A DNA stretch of 64,000 nt from Streptomyces durmitorensis (lineage in GTDB: Bacteria > Actinomycetota > Actinomycetes > Streptomycetales > Streptomycetaceae). Position 1 is the stretch's first letter. Every line of letters begins with the position of its first letter. A program made the translations under genes and the position numbers. Below the pieces are notes generated by a model that saw only the letters and a program-made list of their open reading frames with translations, did not search any database and was not told where the DNA came from. Of this stretch, positions 26,565 to 35,852 are shown piece by piece. Where the stretch lies: the NCBI RefSeq assembly GCF_023498005.1, contig NZ_CP097289.1, forward strand, positions 4,526,001 through 4,590,000, written 5' to 3'.

Positions 26565-27508
26565 CGGACCCTGCCACGCCCGCCCCCCATCCGGCCCAAC
26601 CGACGTCACTCGTACGCATCGAAGGACCGTGGACCCACCGGGACGTCGCCGCCAACGGCGCCCGCTTCCACATCGCCGAGATGGGCGACGGGCCGCTGGT
26701 GCTGCTCCTGCACGGTTTCCCGCAGTTCTGGTGGACCTGGCGGCACCAGCTGGTGGCGCTGGCCGACGCGGGCTTCCGTGCGGTCGCGATGGACCTGCGG
26801 GGCGTGGGGGGCAGCGACCGTACGCCGCGGGGTTACGACCCGGCGAACCTCGCGCTCGACATCACGGGCGTCGTCAGGTCGCTCGGCGAGCCGGACGCCG
26901 CGCTCGTCGGGCACGACCTCGGCGGGTACCTCGCGTGGACGGCGGCCGTGATGCGCCCCAAGCTGGTGCGCCGCCTCGCCGTCTCCTCGATGCCGCATCC
27001 GCGGCGCTGGCGCTCGGCGATGCTGTCGGACCGCAAGCAGACCGCCGCGGGCTCGTACGTGTGGGGCTTCCAGCGGCCGTGGCTGCCGGAGCGTCAACTC
27101 GTCGCGGACGACGCGGCTCTGGTGGGGCGTCTGGTGCGGGACTGGTCGGGGCCGCGGCTTCCGGACGACGAGTCGGTGGAGACCTACCGCCGTGCCATGA
27201 CGATCCCGTCGACGGCGCACTGCTCGATCGAGCCCTACCGCTGGATGGTGCGGTCGATGGCCCGCCCGGACGGCATCCAGTTCAACCGGCGCATGAAGCG
27301 CCCTGTGCGGGTTCCCACGCTGCATCTGCACGGCTCCCTGGACCCGGTGATGCGCACGCGCAGCGCGGCGGGCTCGGGCGAGTACGTCGAAGCGCCTTAC
27401 CGCTGGCGGCTGTTCGACGGTCTCGGGCACTTCCCGCAGGAGGAGGACCCTGTCGCTTTCTCCACCGAGCTGGTGAACTGGCTGAAGGATCCCGAGCCGG
27501 ACCGGTAG
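26561..27508 (+). CDS. alpha/beta hydrolase, epoxide hydrolase-like
   Basis: 315 residues. The oxyanion-hole motif HGFPQFWWTWRHQ is near 50 and the nucleophile elbow GHDLGG near 117-122 has aspartate as nucleophile, as in epoxide hydrolases and haloalkane dehalogenases. The catalytic histidine is likely in DGLGHFPQ near 290. A cap domain lies between. Substrate unknown. Coupled to the holin-like gene by a four-base overlap. Confidence 0.85.
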   Translation: MTDPATPAPHPAQPTSLVRIEGPWTHRDVAANGARFHIAEMGDGPLVLLLHGFPQFWWTWRHQLVALADAGFRAVAMDLRGVGGSDRTPRGYDPANLALDITGVVRSLGEPDAALVGHDLGGYLAWTAAVMRPKLVRRLAVSSMPHPRRWRSAMLSDRKQTAAGSYVWGFQRPWLPERQLVADDAALVGRLVRDWSGPRLPDDESVETYRRAMTIPSTAHCSIEPYRWMVRSMARPDGIQFNRRMKRPVRVPTLHLHGSLDPVMRTRSAAGSGEYVEAPYRWRLFDGLGHFPQEEDPVAFSTELVNWLKDPEPDR

Positions 27509-27647
27509 GCCGCGCGTTGCCTTGAACGGTCTCTGAACCGACGTCATGCGAACGCTTGTTCTTCGAACGGCCAATTGCCTCCCGCATAGGCCAATTGGGG
27601 CCCGTGGGCGCGATTACCGACCTTGGGGCACGGGCACACGTCGGGGT

Positions 27648-27836
27648 ATGGGCTGGACGCACGACTACAGTGACGCAGCACGCAACCGCCGCTCGGCCAC
27701 AGCGCTGAACAGCCGTGAGAGGGGCGCTCCGCACGATCCGGGCCATGAAGGCCCCGCTCAAGGCATCGGCATTCCCCACATCCTGCGCCGCAGGGCCCGC
27801 TGGGTCTCGGCGCGGCTGAGGCATACGCGCGACTGA
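27648..27836 (+). CDS. small basic protein, function unknown
   Basis: 62 residues starting MGWTHDYSDAARNRR, basic and probably disordered, with an Arg-rich C-terminus. I recall similar short proteins between the hydrolase and the protease gene in other Streptomyces, which is the main support. No motif or membrane helix is seen. It is convergent with marP. Confidence 0.5.
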   Translation: MGWTHDYSDAARNRRSATALNSRERGAPHDPGHEGPAQGIGIPHILRRRARWVSARLRHTRD

Positions 27837-27863
27837 TCCGCCTGCTCCCCCGACTGCGCCCGG

Positions 27864-29066
27864 CTACAGCGCGCAGCCCTGGCTGTCGACCTCCTGGTTG
27901 GCGCTGCGGCCTGCCTCGATGTCCTTGCGGACCTCGTCGGCGGTGAGTGCGTAGCCGGTGTCCGGGTCGTCCAGTGACTTCGCGAAGACCACGCCGTAGA
28001 CCTTGCCGTCGGGCGTGAGCAGCGGGCCGCCGGAGTTGCCCTGACGGACGGTCGCGTAGAGCGAGTACACATCGCGGCGCACGGTGCCGCGGTGATAGAT
28101 GTCCGGGCCGTTGGCCGTGATGCGACCGCGCACGCGCGCGGGGCGGACGTCGTACGGACCGTTCTCCGGGAAGCCGGCGACGATCGCGTTGTCACCGCTG
28201 ACCGCGTCCTTCGACGTGAACTGCAGCGCGGGCGCCTGGAGGGTCGGCACGTCGAGTACGGCGATGTCGCGCTCCCAGTCGTAGAGCACGACCTTGGCGT
28301 CGTACGTCCTGCCGTCTCCGCCTATCTGGACCGTCGGCTCGTCCACGCCACCGACCACGTGCGCGTTCGTCATCACGCGACGGTCGTCGAAGACGAAGCC
28401 GGTGCCTTCAAGGACCTTGCCGCAGCCACGGGCCTCGCCCTGCACCTTCACGATGGAGCGCTTGGCCTTCGTGGCGACCTCGCTCTTGGCGAGCTTGGGG
28501 TCGGGGGCCTGCACCTCGGTGATGGGCTCGTTCGAGAACGGGCTGAAGACCTGCGGGAAGCCGTTGCGCGCGAGGACCGAGGAGAAGTCCGCGAACCACG
28601 TGTCGGCCTGATTGGGCAGCGTGCGCGAGACGCCGAGCAGGATCTTGGAGTTGCGTACTTCCTTGCCGACCGTCGGCAGCGTCGTGCCCGCGAGGGCGGA
28701 GCCGATCAGCCAGGCGACGAGGAGCATCGCCAGTACGTTGACCAGCGCGCCGCCCGTGGCGTCCAGGGCGCGGGCGGGCTGCCAAGTGATGTACCGGCGC
28801 AGCTTGTTGCCCAAGTGCGTGGTGAAGGCCTGGCCGATGGAGGCACACACGATCACGATGACCACGGCGACGACGGCGGCCGTCGTGCTCACCGCTCCCT
28901 CGTCGTCCGTGAGGGCGCCCCAGATGACGGGCAGCAGGTACACCGCGACGAGTCCGCCGCCCAGGAAACCGATCACCGACAGGATGCCGACGACGAATCC
29001 CTGGCGGTAGCCGACGACCGCGAACCACACGGCGGCGACCACCAACAGGATGTCCAGCACGTTCAC
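27864..29066 (-). CDS. MarP-type membrane serine protease (CvpA domain + trypsin-like)
   Basis: 400 residues. The first 130 hold four membrane helices of the CvpA/colicin V-production type; the rest is an extracytoplasmic chymotrypsin-fold protease with the triad histidine in TNAHVV (near 235), aspartate in DWERDIAVLD (near 263) and serine in GNSGGP (near 343). Two cysteines (RGCGK and the terminal QGCAL) may form the redox disulfide described for M. tuberculosis MarP (Rv3671c), which resists acid and oxidative stress. The role is inferred from that family and the shared gene order with nth and crp. Confidence 0.92.
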   Translation of the reverse strand: MNVLDILLVVAAVWFAVVGYRQGFVVGILSVIGFLGGGLVAVYLLPVIWGALTDDEGAVSTTAAVVAVVIVIVCASIGQAFTTHLGNKLRRYITWQPARALDATGGALVNVLAMLLVAWLIGSALAGTTLPTVGKEVRNSKILLGVSRTLPNQADTWFADFSSVLARNGFPQVFSPFSNEPITEVQAPDPKLAKSEVATKAKRSIVKVQGEARGCGKVLEGTGFVFDDRRVMTNAHVVGGVDEPTVQIGGDGRTYDAKVVLYDWERDIAVLDVPTLQAPALQFTSKDAVSGDNAIVAGFPENGPYDVRPARVRGRITANGPDIYHRGTVRRDVYSLYATVRQGNSGGPLLTPDGKVYGVVFAKSLDDPDTGYALTADEVRKDIEAGRSANQEVDSQGCAL

Positions 29067-29115
29067 CGATTCAATCCTCGCCTCGCATCGCGGTCGCCAC
29101 GTCCCCGCAACCTTG

Positions 29116-30006
29116 TCATGCGCGCCAGTCGAGCGGCACCTGCTTGGTGCGGTCCCAGGGGCGCTCCCAGCCTGCGAAGTGCAGGATTCTGTCGATCACT
29201 CCGGCCGTAAAACCCCAGACCAGAGCGGATTCGACGAGGAAGGCCGGGCCTTGGTGGCCGCTCGGATGAACCGTCGTCGCGCGGTTGGCGGGATCCGTGA
29301 GATCAGACACGGGGACGGTGAAGACGCGGGCGGTCTCGGCCGGGTCGACGACGCCGACGGGGGTGGGCGAGCGCCACCAGCCGAGCACCGGGGTCACCAC
29401 GAAGTCGCTCACCGGGATGAAGAGCTTGGGCAGCACGCCGAAGAGCTGGACGCCCCGGGGATCGAGCCCGGTCTCCTCCTCGGCCTCGCGCAGGGCGGCG
29501 CGCAGGGGGCCGTCGGCGAGCGGATCGCCGTCCTCGGGGTCGAGGGAGCCGCCGGGGAAGGAGGGCTGGCCCGCGTGCGAGCGCAGGCTGCCCGAACGCT
29601 CCATCAGGAGCAGCTCGGGGCCGCGGTCGCCCTCTCCGAAGAGGATCAGCACGGCGGACTGGCGCCCGGCGCCGCTCTCCGGGGGCAGGAAGCGGCTGAG
29701 CTGGGTCGGCCGGACGGTCTCGGCGGCGCGGGCGACGGGATCCAGCCAGGCGGGGAGGCCCTCGGTGCTGAGGCGCGCGTATCCGTTCGGGCTGCCCGTC
29801 TGGTGCGCGCCCGGACTGCCCGTCAGGTGGCCGCCGGGGCTGCCTGGCGCGTGGCCTGCGGGGCCGCCCGGCGCGTGCTCGGCGGGGCTGCCTGTGCGGC
29901 CGGGGCTCTGGCCGGGTGTCCGGCCGGTTCCTTGGAAGCCGTTCCCATCACTCATGTGCGTATCGCTCGTGTCGGTTGTCTCGCTCGTGTCGCTCGCGTG
30001 CGTCAT
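29116..30006 (-). CDS. Nudix hydrolase, CoA pyrophosphatase type, with Gly/Pro-rich N-terminus
   Basis: 296 residues. I prefer the ATG at 30006 (GGGGG 5-7 bases upstream) to the GTG at 30012. The Nudix box runs from GGSLDPEDGD to LREAEEETGLDP (about residues 150-178), with the CoA-type segment before it. This group (NudL, Rv3672c) cleaves CoA or acyl-CoA to phosphopantetheine and ADP. The first 70 residues are unusual: a low-complexity stretch with repeated G-(S/R)-P-G units such as APGSPGGHLTGSPG, likely disordered and lineage-specific. It lies 49 bases after marP on the same strand. Confidence 0.85.
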   Translation of the reverse strand: MTHASDTSETTDTSDTHMSDGNGFQGTGRTPGQSPGRTGSPAEHAPGGPAGHAPGSPGGHLTGSPGAHQTGSPNGYARLSTEGLPAWLDPVARAAETVRPTQLSRFLPPESGAGRQSAVLILFGEGDRGPELLLMERSGSLRSHAGQPSFPGGSLDPEDGDPLADGPLRAALREAEEETGLDPRGVQLFGVLPKLFIPVSDFVVTPVLGWWRSPTPVGVVDPAETARVFTVPVSDLTDPANRATTVHPSGHQGPAFLVESALVWGFTAGVIDRILHFAGWERPWDRTKQVPLDWRA

Positions 30007-30061
30007 CGGCACCCCCGTCCAACTGTGGACAACGCCTGTGGACCCTCGGTTGGTTCCTCGC

Positions 30062-31078
30062 TCATGCCGCGCCCAGCGGGGGCGCCGCCTTTCCCGGATA
30101 GTCCGGCGGGGGCTTGAGGCGCTGGCCGGGCAGGCCGCCCATCTCGTACTTCAGGAGCTTCTTCGCCTTCTCCGGGTCGGTCTCACCCTCTCCGTACGAC
30201 GGACAGAGGCCGGCGATCGGGCAGGCGCCGCAGGCGGGCTTGCGGGAGTGGCAGATCCGGCGGCCGTGGAAGATCACGCGGTGCGAGAGCATCGTCCACT
30301 CGCTCTTCGGGAAGAGGTCGGCGATGGCGGCCTCGACCTTCACCGGGTCGGTCTCCTCGGTCCACTTCCAGCGCCGGACGAGCCGCCCGAAGTGGGTGTC
30401 CACGGTGATCCCGGGGACACCGAAGGCGTTCCCGAGCACGACGAACGCGGTCTTGCGGCCTACGCCGGGCAGCTTGACCAGGTCTTCTATGCGGCCGGGG
30501 ACCTCGCCGCCGTGGTTGTCCCGCAGGGCTGCGGCGAGCCCCATGATCGACTTCGTCTTCGCCCGGAAGAAACCGGTCGGCCGGATCAACTCCTCGACCT
30601 CTTCCGGGTTGGCGGCGGCCAGGTCCTCCGGCGTTGGATACGCGGCGAAAAGGCGCGGGGTCGTCTGGTTCACCCGCAGGTCGGTGGTCTGCGCGGAGAG
30701 GACCGTGGCGACGAGCAGCTCGAAGGGGTTCTCGAAGTCCAGCTCGGGGTGGGCGTACGAGTACACCTCCGCGAGCTCGCGGTTGATGCGGCGGGCCCTC
30801 CGGACGAGGGAGGCGTGGGACTCGGGCTTGGCTTTGGCCTTGGTCTTGGTCTTGGCCGGGGCGGTGGCTTTCTTGGCCGGGGCGGCCTGCTTGGTCGCGG
30901 CGGCCTGCTTCGCCGGGGCGGCCTTATTGGTCGCGGCGGCCTTCTTGGTCGCGGCTGTGGCTTTCTTGGTCACGGCCGTCTTCTTTGCTGCGGTTTTCTT
31001 CGCTGCGGTGGCCTTCTTGACCGGGGTGGGTTTCGCCGCGCCCGCGGTGGCCTGATTCTTCTCCGAAGGCTTGCTCAC
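30062..31078 (-). CDS. nth: endonuclease III (DNA glycosylase/AP lyase) with histone-like tail
   Basis: 338 residues if started at the GTG at 31078; upstream ATGs would add 33-43 residues read through what looks like promoter sequence. The catalytic domain has the helix-hairpin-helix LPGVGRKT (lysine near 207), the aspartate in TVDTHFG near 228, and the C-x6-C-x2-C-x5-C [4Fe-4S] cluster near 272-289. It removes oxidised pyrimidines. The first 90 residues are a Lys/Ala/Pro-rich tail with KKA and KKTA repeats, like histone H1 C-terminal tails, which could add non-specific DNA binding. Divergent from crp. Confidence 0.93.
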   Translation of the reverse strand: MSKPSEKNQATAGAAKPTPVKKATAAKKTAAKKTAVTKKATAATKKAAATNKAAPAKQAAATKQAAPAKKATAPAKTKTKAKAKPESHASLVRRARRINRELAEVYSYAHPELDFENPFELLVATVLSAQTTDLRVNQTTPRLFAAYPTPEDLAAANPEEVEELIRPTGFFRAKTKSIMGLAAALRDNHGGEVPGRIEDLVKLPGVGRKTAFVVLGNAFGVPGITVDTHFGRLVRRWKWTEETDPVKVEAAIADLFPKSEWTMLSHRVIFHGRRICHSRKPACGACPIAGLCPSYGEGETDPEKAKKLLKYEMGGLPGQRLKPPPDYPGKAAPPLGAA

Positions 31079-31310
31079 CGGTGGCACCCTTGTCCCTTTT
31101 GTCGCATTCTCTGGTTCAGTGGAAGCGTGTTCGCCCACAGCGGAATCCGGGCGGCATGTAACCTTCCCAGTCCCCATGGCCTGTGCTCTCACCGGCTTTT
31201 TGGACACCCGGCCAGCCTAGAGCCCGACACTGACATCCGCCCTGGACCCTATGGATCGGCCCCCAATTGGCCCCCTCCCGCACAGCATGCGACGCCAGTG
31301 CGGCAGACTT

Positions 31311-31324
31311 GTGACTGATCACAC
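31311..31324 (+). promoter_or_regulatory. Crp-like binding site upstream of crp
   Basis: GTGACTGATCACAC, a near-palindrome close to the published S. coelicolor Crp motif (GTG-N6-GNCAC). It is 66-79 bases before the crp start, next to a -10-like CAAAAT. Autoregulation is inferred. Confidence 0.4.
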
Positions 31325-31389
31325 TGTTTGGACGGTCCGGCAAAATGGGGACCACGGTCCCCTGATGCAGGTCGACAAGGAGAGAACTC

Positions 31390-32064
31390 GTGGACGACGT
31401 TCTGCGGCGCGCCCCGCTCTTCGCGGCGCTCGATGACGAACAGGCCGCGGAGCTCCGCGCCTCCATGAGTGAGGTGACGCTCGCGCGCGGGGATGCGCTG
31501 TTCCATGAGGGCGACCCCGGAGACCGCCTTTATGTGGTCACCGAGGGCAAGGTGAAGCTTCACCGCACCTCACCCGACGGCCGCGAGAACATGCTCGCGG
31601 TGCTCGGCCCCGGCGAGCTCATCGGTGAGCTCTCGCTGTTCGACCCGGGCCCGCGTACGGCAACCGCCTCCGCGCTCACCGAGGTCAAGCTGCTCGGCCT
31701 CGGCCACGGCGACCTTCAGCCGTGGCTGAACGCACGGCCCGAGGTGGCCGCGGCGCTGCTGCGTGCCGTTGCCCGGCGCCTGCGCAAGACCAACGACCAG
31801 ATGTCCGATCTGGTCTTCTCCGACGTGCCCGGGCGTGTGGCCCGCGCCCTTCTGGACCTGTCGCGCCGCTTCGGCGTGCAGTCCGAGGAGGGCATCCACG
31901 TCGTGCACGACCTCACGCAGGAAGAGCTGGCCCAGCTGGTCGGCGCCTCCCGCGAGACGGTCAACAAGGCACTGGCGGACTTCGCCGGGCGCGGGTGGCT
32001 TCGGCTTGAGGCTCGCGCGGTGATTCTGCTGGATGTGGAGCGGTTGGCGAAGCGGTCACGCTGA
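31390..32064 (+). CDS. crp: cAMP receptor protein, Crp/Fnr family
   Basis: 224 residues from a GTG with AAGGAGAG upstream. The N-terminal cyclic-nucleotide domain contains GELIGELSLFDPGPRTATASA (about 76-96), with the phosphate-binding arginine-threonine pair. The C-terminal winged helix has QEELAQLVGASRETVNKAL (about 176-194). In S. coelicolor Crp controls germination, development and many antibiotic pathways. A Crp-like site lies in its own promoter region, and a strong terminator follows. Confidence 0.95.
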   Translation: MDDVLRRAPLFAALDDEQAAELRASMSEVTLARGDALFHEGDPGDRLYVVTEGKVKLHRTSPDGRENMLAVLGPGELIGELSLFDPGPRTATASALTEVKLLGLGHGDLQPWLNARPEVAAALLRAVARRLRKTNDQMSDLVFSDVPGRVARALLDLSRRFGVQSEEGIHVVHDLTQEELAQLVGASRETVNKALADFAGRGWLRLEARAVILLDVERLAKRSR

Positions 32065-32082
32065 CGCTGTTTCTTGTACGTG

Positions 32083-32119
32083 GATGGGGTTCCGCCTCTC
32101 TTGGAGGCGGGGCCCCATC
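32083..32119 (+). terminator. hairpin terminator after crp
   Basis: 16-bp stem including two G-U pairs (GATGGGG-TT-CCGCCTC with its partner), 5-base loop, 18 bases after the crp stop. The following 190 bases to the next gene hold nothing recognisable. Confidence 0.8.
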
Positions 32120-32306
32120 TGCGCTTCCGCACAAGCCTTTCCCGCCCACCCACCCGATTGCCCCGCGGTGGGGGGGTGGGTTGCCGTGGAGGGCTGGGCG
32201 GGTACGGGATCGGTGCGTGGGTCAGTTGCCGCCTCGGTGGGCGGGATCGGGGCGTGGGTGATCTGCCCGCCGGTTCGATTTGCGGGGCAGTGGCTTGGCG
32301 TTTGGG

Positions 32307-33137
32307 CTAGATCAAGCCGTGTTCGCGCAAGTAGTCCAGTTGTGCCCGTACCGACAGTTCCGCTGCCGGCCACAAGGAGCGGTCCACGTCCGCGTACACA
32401 TGGGCTACCACCTGCGACGGCGCCGCGTGGCCGTTCTCGACGGCCGTCTCGACCTGGGCCAGGCGGTTCGCGCGGTGCGCCAGGTAGAACTCGACCGCGC
32501 CCTGGGCGTCCTCCAGGACCGGGCCGTGGCCCGGCAGGACCGTGTGCACGCCGTCGTCGACCGTCAGGGACCTCAGGCGCCGCAGGGAGTCCAGATAGTC
32601 CCCCAGGCGGCCGTCAGGGTGCGCCACGACCGTCGTACCGCGGCCCAGGACCGTATCGCCCGTCAGGACCGCCTGATCGGCCGGGAGATGGAAGCAGAGG
32701 GAATCCGCGGTGTGGCCCGGCGTCGGGACCACGCGCAGCTCCAGGCCGCCCGTCGTGATCACGTCACCCGCGCCCAGGCCCTCGTCGCCGAGGCGCAGGG
32801 CCGGGTCGAGGGCCCGCACCTTGGAGCCGGTCAGCTCGGCGAAGCGCGCGGCGCCCTCCGCGTGGTCCGGGTGGCCGTGGGTGAGCAGGGTGAGCGCGAC
32901 CCGCTGCCCGGCCTTCTCCGCCGTGGCGATGACGTGCTGGAGGTGTACGTCGTCCAGGGGGCCCGGGTCGATGACGACCGCGAGCCCCGAGCCGGGTTCG
33001 GAAACGATCCAGGTGTTGGTTCCGTCCAGGGTCATCGCCGACGCGTTGGGCGCGAGGACGTTGACCGCGCGGGCGGTGGCGGGACCGCTGAGGACCCCGC
33101 CCCGGGGCTGGCCGGGGAGGGCGGCGGCTTCGGTCAT
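32307..33137 (-). CDS. metallo-beta-lactamase fold hydrolase (LACTB2-like)
   Basis: 276 residues. The metal motif THGHPDHAEG near 87-96 and the later PTPGHTADS, GDTVLG and LPGHGP supply the remaining ligands. The C-terminal winged-helix-like region is as in LACTB2/glyoxalase II-like hydrolases. LACTB2 is a ribonuclease in mitochondria; substrates of bacterial members are unknown. It is followed 52 bases earlier on the same strand by the Nudix gene, so the two probably form an operon read from 34059 down to 32307. Confidence 0.85.
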   Translation of the reverse strand: MTEAAALPGQPRGGVLSGPATARAVNVLAPNASAMTLDGTNTWIVSEPGSGLAVVIDPGPLDDVHLQHVIATAEKAGQRVALTLLTHGHPDHAEGAARFAELTGSKVRALDPALRLGDEGLGAGDVITTGGLELRVVPTPGHTADSLCFHLPADQAVLTGDTVLGRGTTVVAHPDGRLGDYLDSLRRLRSLTVDDGVHTVLPGHGPVLEDAQGAVEFYLAHRANRLAQVETAVENGHAAPSQVVAHVYADVDRSLWPAAELSVRAQLDYLREHGLI

Positions 33138-33189
33138 GCGGGGGTGACTCCCGTCCGGTTCGTGGGCATGGCCCTGGGGGTGGGGGTGG

Positions 33190-34059
33190 TCATGCGGGAC
33201 GGCTCCCCGTGGGGATGTGCTTGGTGAACTCCTCGTGGCCCGGCCAGGTCAGCACCAACTCGTCGTCCTCCAGGCGCGCTTGGGCCAGGACCGGGGTCAG
33301 ATCGCGCTCCGGGGCGCCGGCCAGGGCTTCGGCCGCCGACCCGTAGGGGCTCAGTTGACGCAGGGTCGCGATGGTCGGCGGCATCATCAGGAGGTCGCCC
33401 TTGTCGTAACCGGCCGTGGCCTCCCCCGGGGCGATCCACACCGTGCGGTCGGCCTCCGTGGAGGCGTTGCGGGTGCGCTGCCCCTCCGGGAGGGCCGCCA
33501 CGAAGAAGAACGTGTCGTAGCGCTTCGGCTCGAACTCCGGAGTGATCCAGCGCGCCCACGCGGCAAGGAGGTCACTACGGAGGACCAGGCCCCGGCGGTC
33601 CAGGAACTGGGCGAAGGAGAAGTCGCGGGCCACCAGGGCCTCGCGGTCCGCCTCCCAGTCGTCGCCCGTGGTGTCGCCGACGACGCTCGACGGGGTCGGC
33701 CCCGCGAGCAGCACGCCCGCTTCCTCGAACGTCTCGCGGACGGCGGCGCACACGATCGCCTGGGCGCCCGGCTCGTCCACGCCGAGGCGCTCCGCCCACG
33801 TCGCGAGCGAGGGGCCCGCCCAGCGCACGAGGTGGTCGTCGTCGCGCGGGTCCACGCCACCGCCCGGATACGCGTACGCGCCTCCGGCGAAGGCCATGGA
33901 GGCGCGTCTGCGCAGCATGTGTACGGCGGGGCCCGTCACGGAGTCCCGAAGGAGCATGACCGTGGCCGCCCGGCGCGGAGTCGCGGGAATCAGTTCGCCG
34001 CTGCTCAGCGCACGGATGCGGTCGGGCCACTCCGGGGGGTACCACTGCCCATTAGCCAT
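33190..34059 (-). CDS. Nudix hydrolase, NUDT19-like
   Basis: 289 residues. The Nudix box is split as in NUDT7/NUDT19: the glycine-rich start YPGGGVDPRD (about 62-71) and, after a long insert, AAVRETFEEAGVLL (about 104-117). The animal NUDT19 enzyme cleaves CoA esters; a CoA or nucleotide-sugar diphosphate is a reasonable guess. Likely first gene of a minus-strand operon with the metallo-hydrolase. Confidence 0.82.
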   Translation of the reverse strand: MANGQWYPPEWPDRIRALSSGELIPATPRRAATVMLLRDSVTGPAVHMLRRRASMAFAGGAYAYPGGGVDPRDDDHLVRWAGPSLATWAERLGVDEPGAQAIVCAAVRETFEEAGVLLAGPTPSSVVGDTTGDDWEADREALVARDFSFAQFLDRRGLVLRSDLLAAWARWITPEFEPKRYDTFFFVAALPEGQRTRNASTEADRTVWIAPGEATAGYDKGDLLMMPPTIATLRQLSPYGSAAEALAGAPERDLTPVLAQARLEDDELVLTWPGHEEFTKHIPTGSRPA

Positions 34060-34160
34060 GGGCGGAGGCTATCCCCTAGTGGGCTGATGTTCGAGAGGCA
34101 ACTATCGGGTGCCAGAAGGCGGCCGACAAGCAAGCCGTCAACGAAGCGACCAGGCGGCGA

Positions 34161-34631
34161 TCACGCCTCGGTCAGCTCCACCTGGACCTCGACCTCGACA
34201 GGCGCGTCGAGCGGCAGGACCGCCACGCCCACGGCGCTGCGGGCGTGCACGCCCTTGTCGCCGAGGACCTCGCCCAGCAGCTCGCTGGTGCCGTTGATCA
34301 CGCCGGGCTGGCCCGTGAAGTCCGGGGCCGAGGCCACGAAGCCGACGACCTTCACGACGCGCTTGACGCGGTCCAGGTCACCGGCGACGGACTTCACCGC
34401 GGCGAGGGCGTTCAGGGCGCACGTGCGGGCCAGTTCCTTGGCCTCCTCGGGCGTCACCTCCGCGCCGACCTTGCCGGTCACCGGAAGCTTGCCCTCCACC
34501 ATCGGGAGCTGGCCCGAGGTGTAGACGTACACACCGGACTGGACCGCCGGCTGATAGGCGGCGATCGGCGGCACGACCTCGGGCAGGGTCATGCCGAGCT
34601 CGGCGAGCTTCGCCTCGACGGCCCCGCTCAT
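34161..34631 (-). CDS. RidA/YjgF family protein
   Basis: 156 residues, one RidA domain with the conserved central segments YTSGQLPM and NALAAVKSV; longer than E. coli RidA (128). RidA proteins deaminate reactive enamine/imine intermediates of PLP enzymes; whether the critical arginine is kept is unclear, so activity may differ. The start overlaps the stop of the DUF4177 gene by ATGA. Confidence 0.88.
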   Translation of the reverse strand: MSGAVEAKLAELGMTLPEVVPPIAAYQPAVQSGVYVYTSGQLPMVEGKLPVTGKVGAEVTPEEAKELARTCALNALAAVKSVAGDLDRVKRVVKVVGFVASAPDFTGQPGVINGTSELLGEVLGDKGVHARSAVGVAVLPLDAPVEVEVQVELTEA

Positions 34632-34789
34632 GCCTGCTTCTCCCGCTTCAGGTAGGCCACGAGCTGCTCAGGGTTGTTCGGCCCGGGGACGACCTGGACG
34701 AGCTCCCAGCCGTCCTCGCCCCAGGTGTCCAGAATCTGCTTCGTGGCATGGACGAGCAGCGGCACGGTTGCGTATTCCCACTTGGTCAT
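34628..34789 (-). CDS. DUF4177 small protein
   Basis: 53 residues, beginning MTKWEYATVPLL and ending in LVAYLKREKQA. The pattern KWEY...GWELV is the DUF4177 signature, a tiny domain of unknown function widespread in actinobacteria. It is translationally coupled to ridA through a four-base overlap and is divergent from the Get3-like gene, with 82 bases between. Confidence 0.85.
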   Translation of the reverse strand: MTKWEYATVPLLVHATKQILDTWGEDGWELVQVVPGPNNPEQLVAYLKREKQA

Positions 34790-34871
34790 ATGGCCGACTG
34801 TAGCCGTTCTGAGGCACTGCTCACGGTGGCCTCCTGCTTAGCCCGGACGCCGACTGGTTAGGCTCGGAAGT

Positions 34872-35852
34872 GTGAGCAGGCTCCAGGTCGTCAGCGGCAA
34901 GGGCGGTACCGGCAAGACCACGGTGGCCGCCGCACTCGCGCTCGCCCTCGCGACGGAGGGCAAGCGCACCCTCCTCGTGGAGGTCGAGGGCAGACAAGGC
35001 ATCGCGCAGCTCTTCGAGACCGAAGCGCTGCCGTATGAGGAGCGGAAGATCGCCGTCGCTCCCGGGGGCGGGGAGGTGTACGCCCTCGCCATCGATCCCG
35101 AACTGGCATTGCTCGACTACCTCCAGATGTTCTACAAGCTGGGGGGCGCGGGACGCGCGCTCAAGAAACTCGGCGCCATCGACTTCGCCACCACCGTCGC
35201 GCCGGGTCTGCGGGACGTCCTGCTGACCGGCAAGGCCTGCGAAGCCGTACGCCGCAAGGAGAAGAGCGGGCGGTACACGTACGACTGCGTGGTGATGGAC
35301 GCGCCGCCCACCGGCCGCATCACGCGCTTCCTGAACGTGAACGACGAGGTGGCGGGGCTCGCCAAGATCGGCCCGATACACAATCAGGCGCAGGCCGTGA
35401 TGCGCGTGCTCAAGTCGCCCGAGACGGCGGTCCACCTGGTGACGCTGCTCGAAGAGATGCCCGTCCAGGAGACCGCCGACGGGATCGCCGAGCTGCGTGC
35501 CGCGAAGCTCCCCGTGGGGCGCGTCATGGTCAACATGGTGCGGCCCGCGCTGCTCGACGAGGCCGCCCTCGAACTCGGGCTCGGCGGGACCCCGCGCACC
35601 GCCATCGCCAAATCCCTGTCCGCCGCCGGACTCGGCGGGGCCCGCCGCGGAGGTGTCGCCGAGCGTCTGGTCGACCCGCTCCTGGAGCAGGCCGCCGAGT
35701 ACGCCGAGCGGTACGCCCTGGAGGGCTCCCAGCGGTCCGTCCTCGGCGACCTCGGCCTCCCCCTGCACGAACTCCCGCTGCTGGCCGGGGGAATGGACCT
35801 GGCAGGGCTCTACGAACTCGCCACGGAACTGCGGAAGCAAGGGATCGCATGA
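34872..35852 (+). CDS. Get3/ArsA-like ATPase, first of a tandem pair
   Basis: 326 residues. Deviant Walker A GKGGTGKTT at 9-17 and the MDAPPTGR switch segment near 145. The GTG start follows TAGGCT by seven bases, so the mRNA is probably leaderless. The Get3-type metal-binding CxxC is absent. It resembles the first of the paired ATPases (SCO3577/SCO3578) beside wblA; such pairs may work as a heterodimer, as do the two halves of ArsA. No ars genes are nearby, so arsenite export is not supported. Confidence 0.85.
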   Translation: MSRLQVVSGKGGTGKTTVAAALALALATEGKRTLLVEVEGRQGIAQLFETEALPYEERKIAVAPGGGEVYALAIDPELALLDYLQMFYKLGGAGRALKKLGAIDFATTVAPGLRDVLLTGKACEAVRRKEKSGRYTYDCVVMDAPPTGRITRFLNVNDEVAGLAKIGPIHNQAQAVMRVLKSPETAVHLVTLLEEMPVQETADGIAELRAAKLPVGRVMVNMVRPALLDEAALELGLGGTPRTAIAKSLSAAGLGGARRGGVAERLVDPLLEQAAEYAERYALEGSQRSVLGDLGLPLHELPLLAGGMDLAGLYELATELRKQGIA

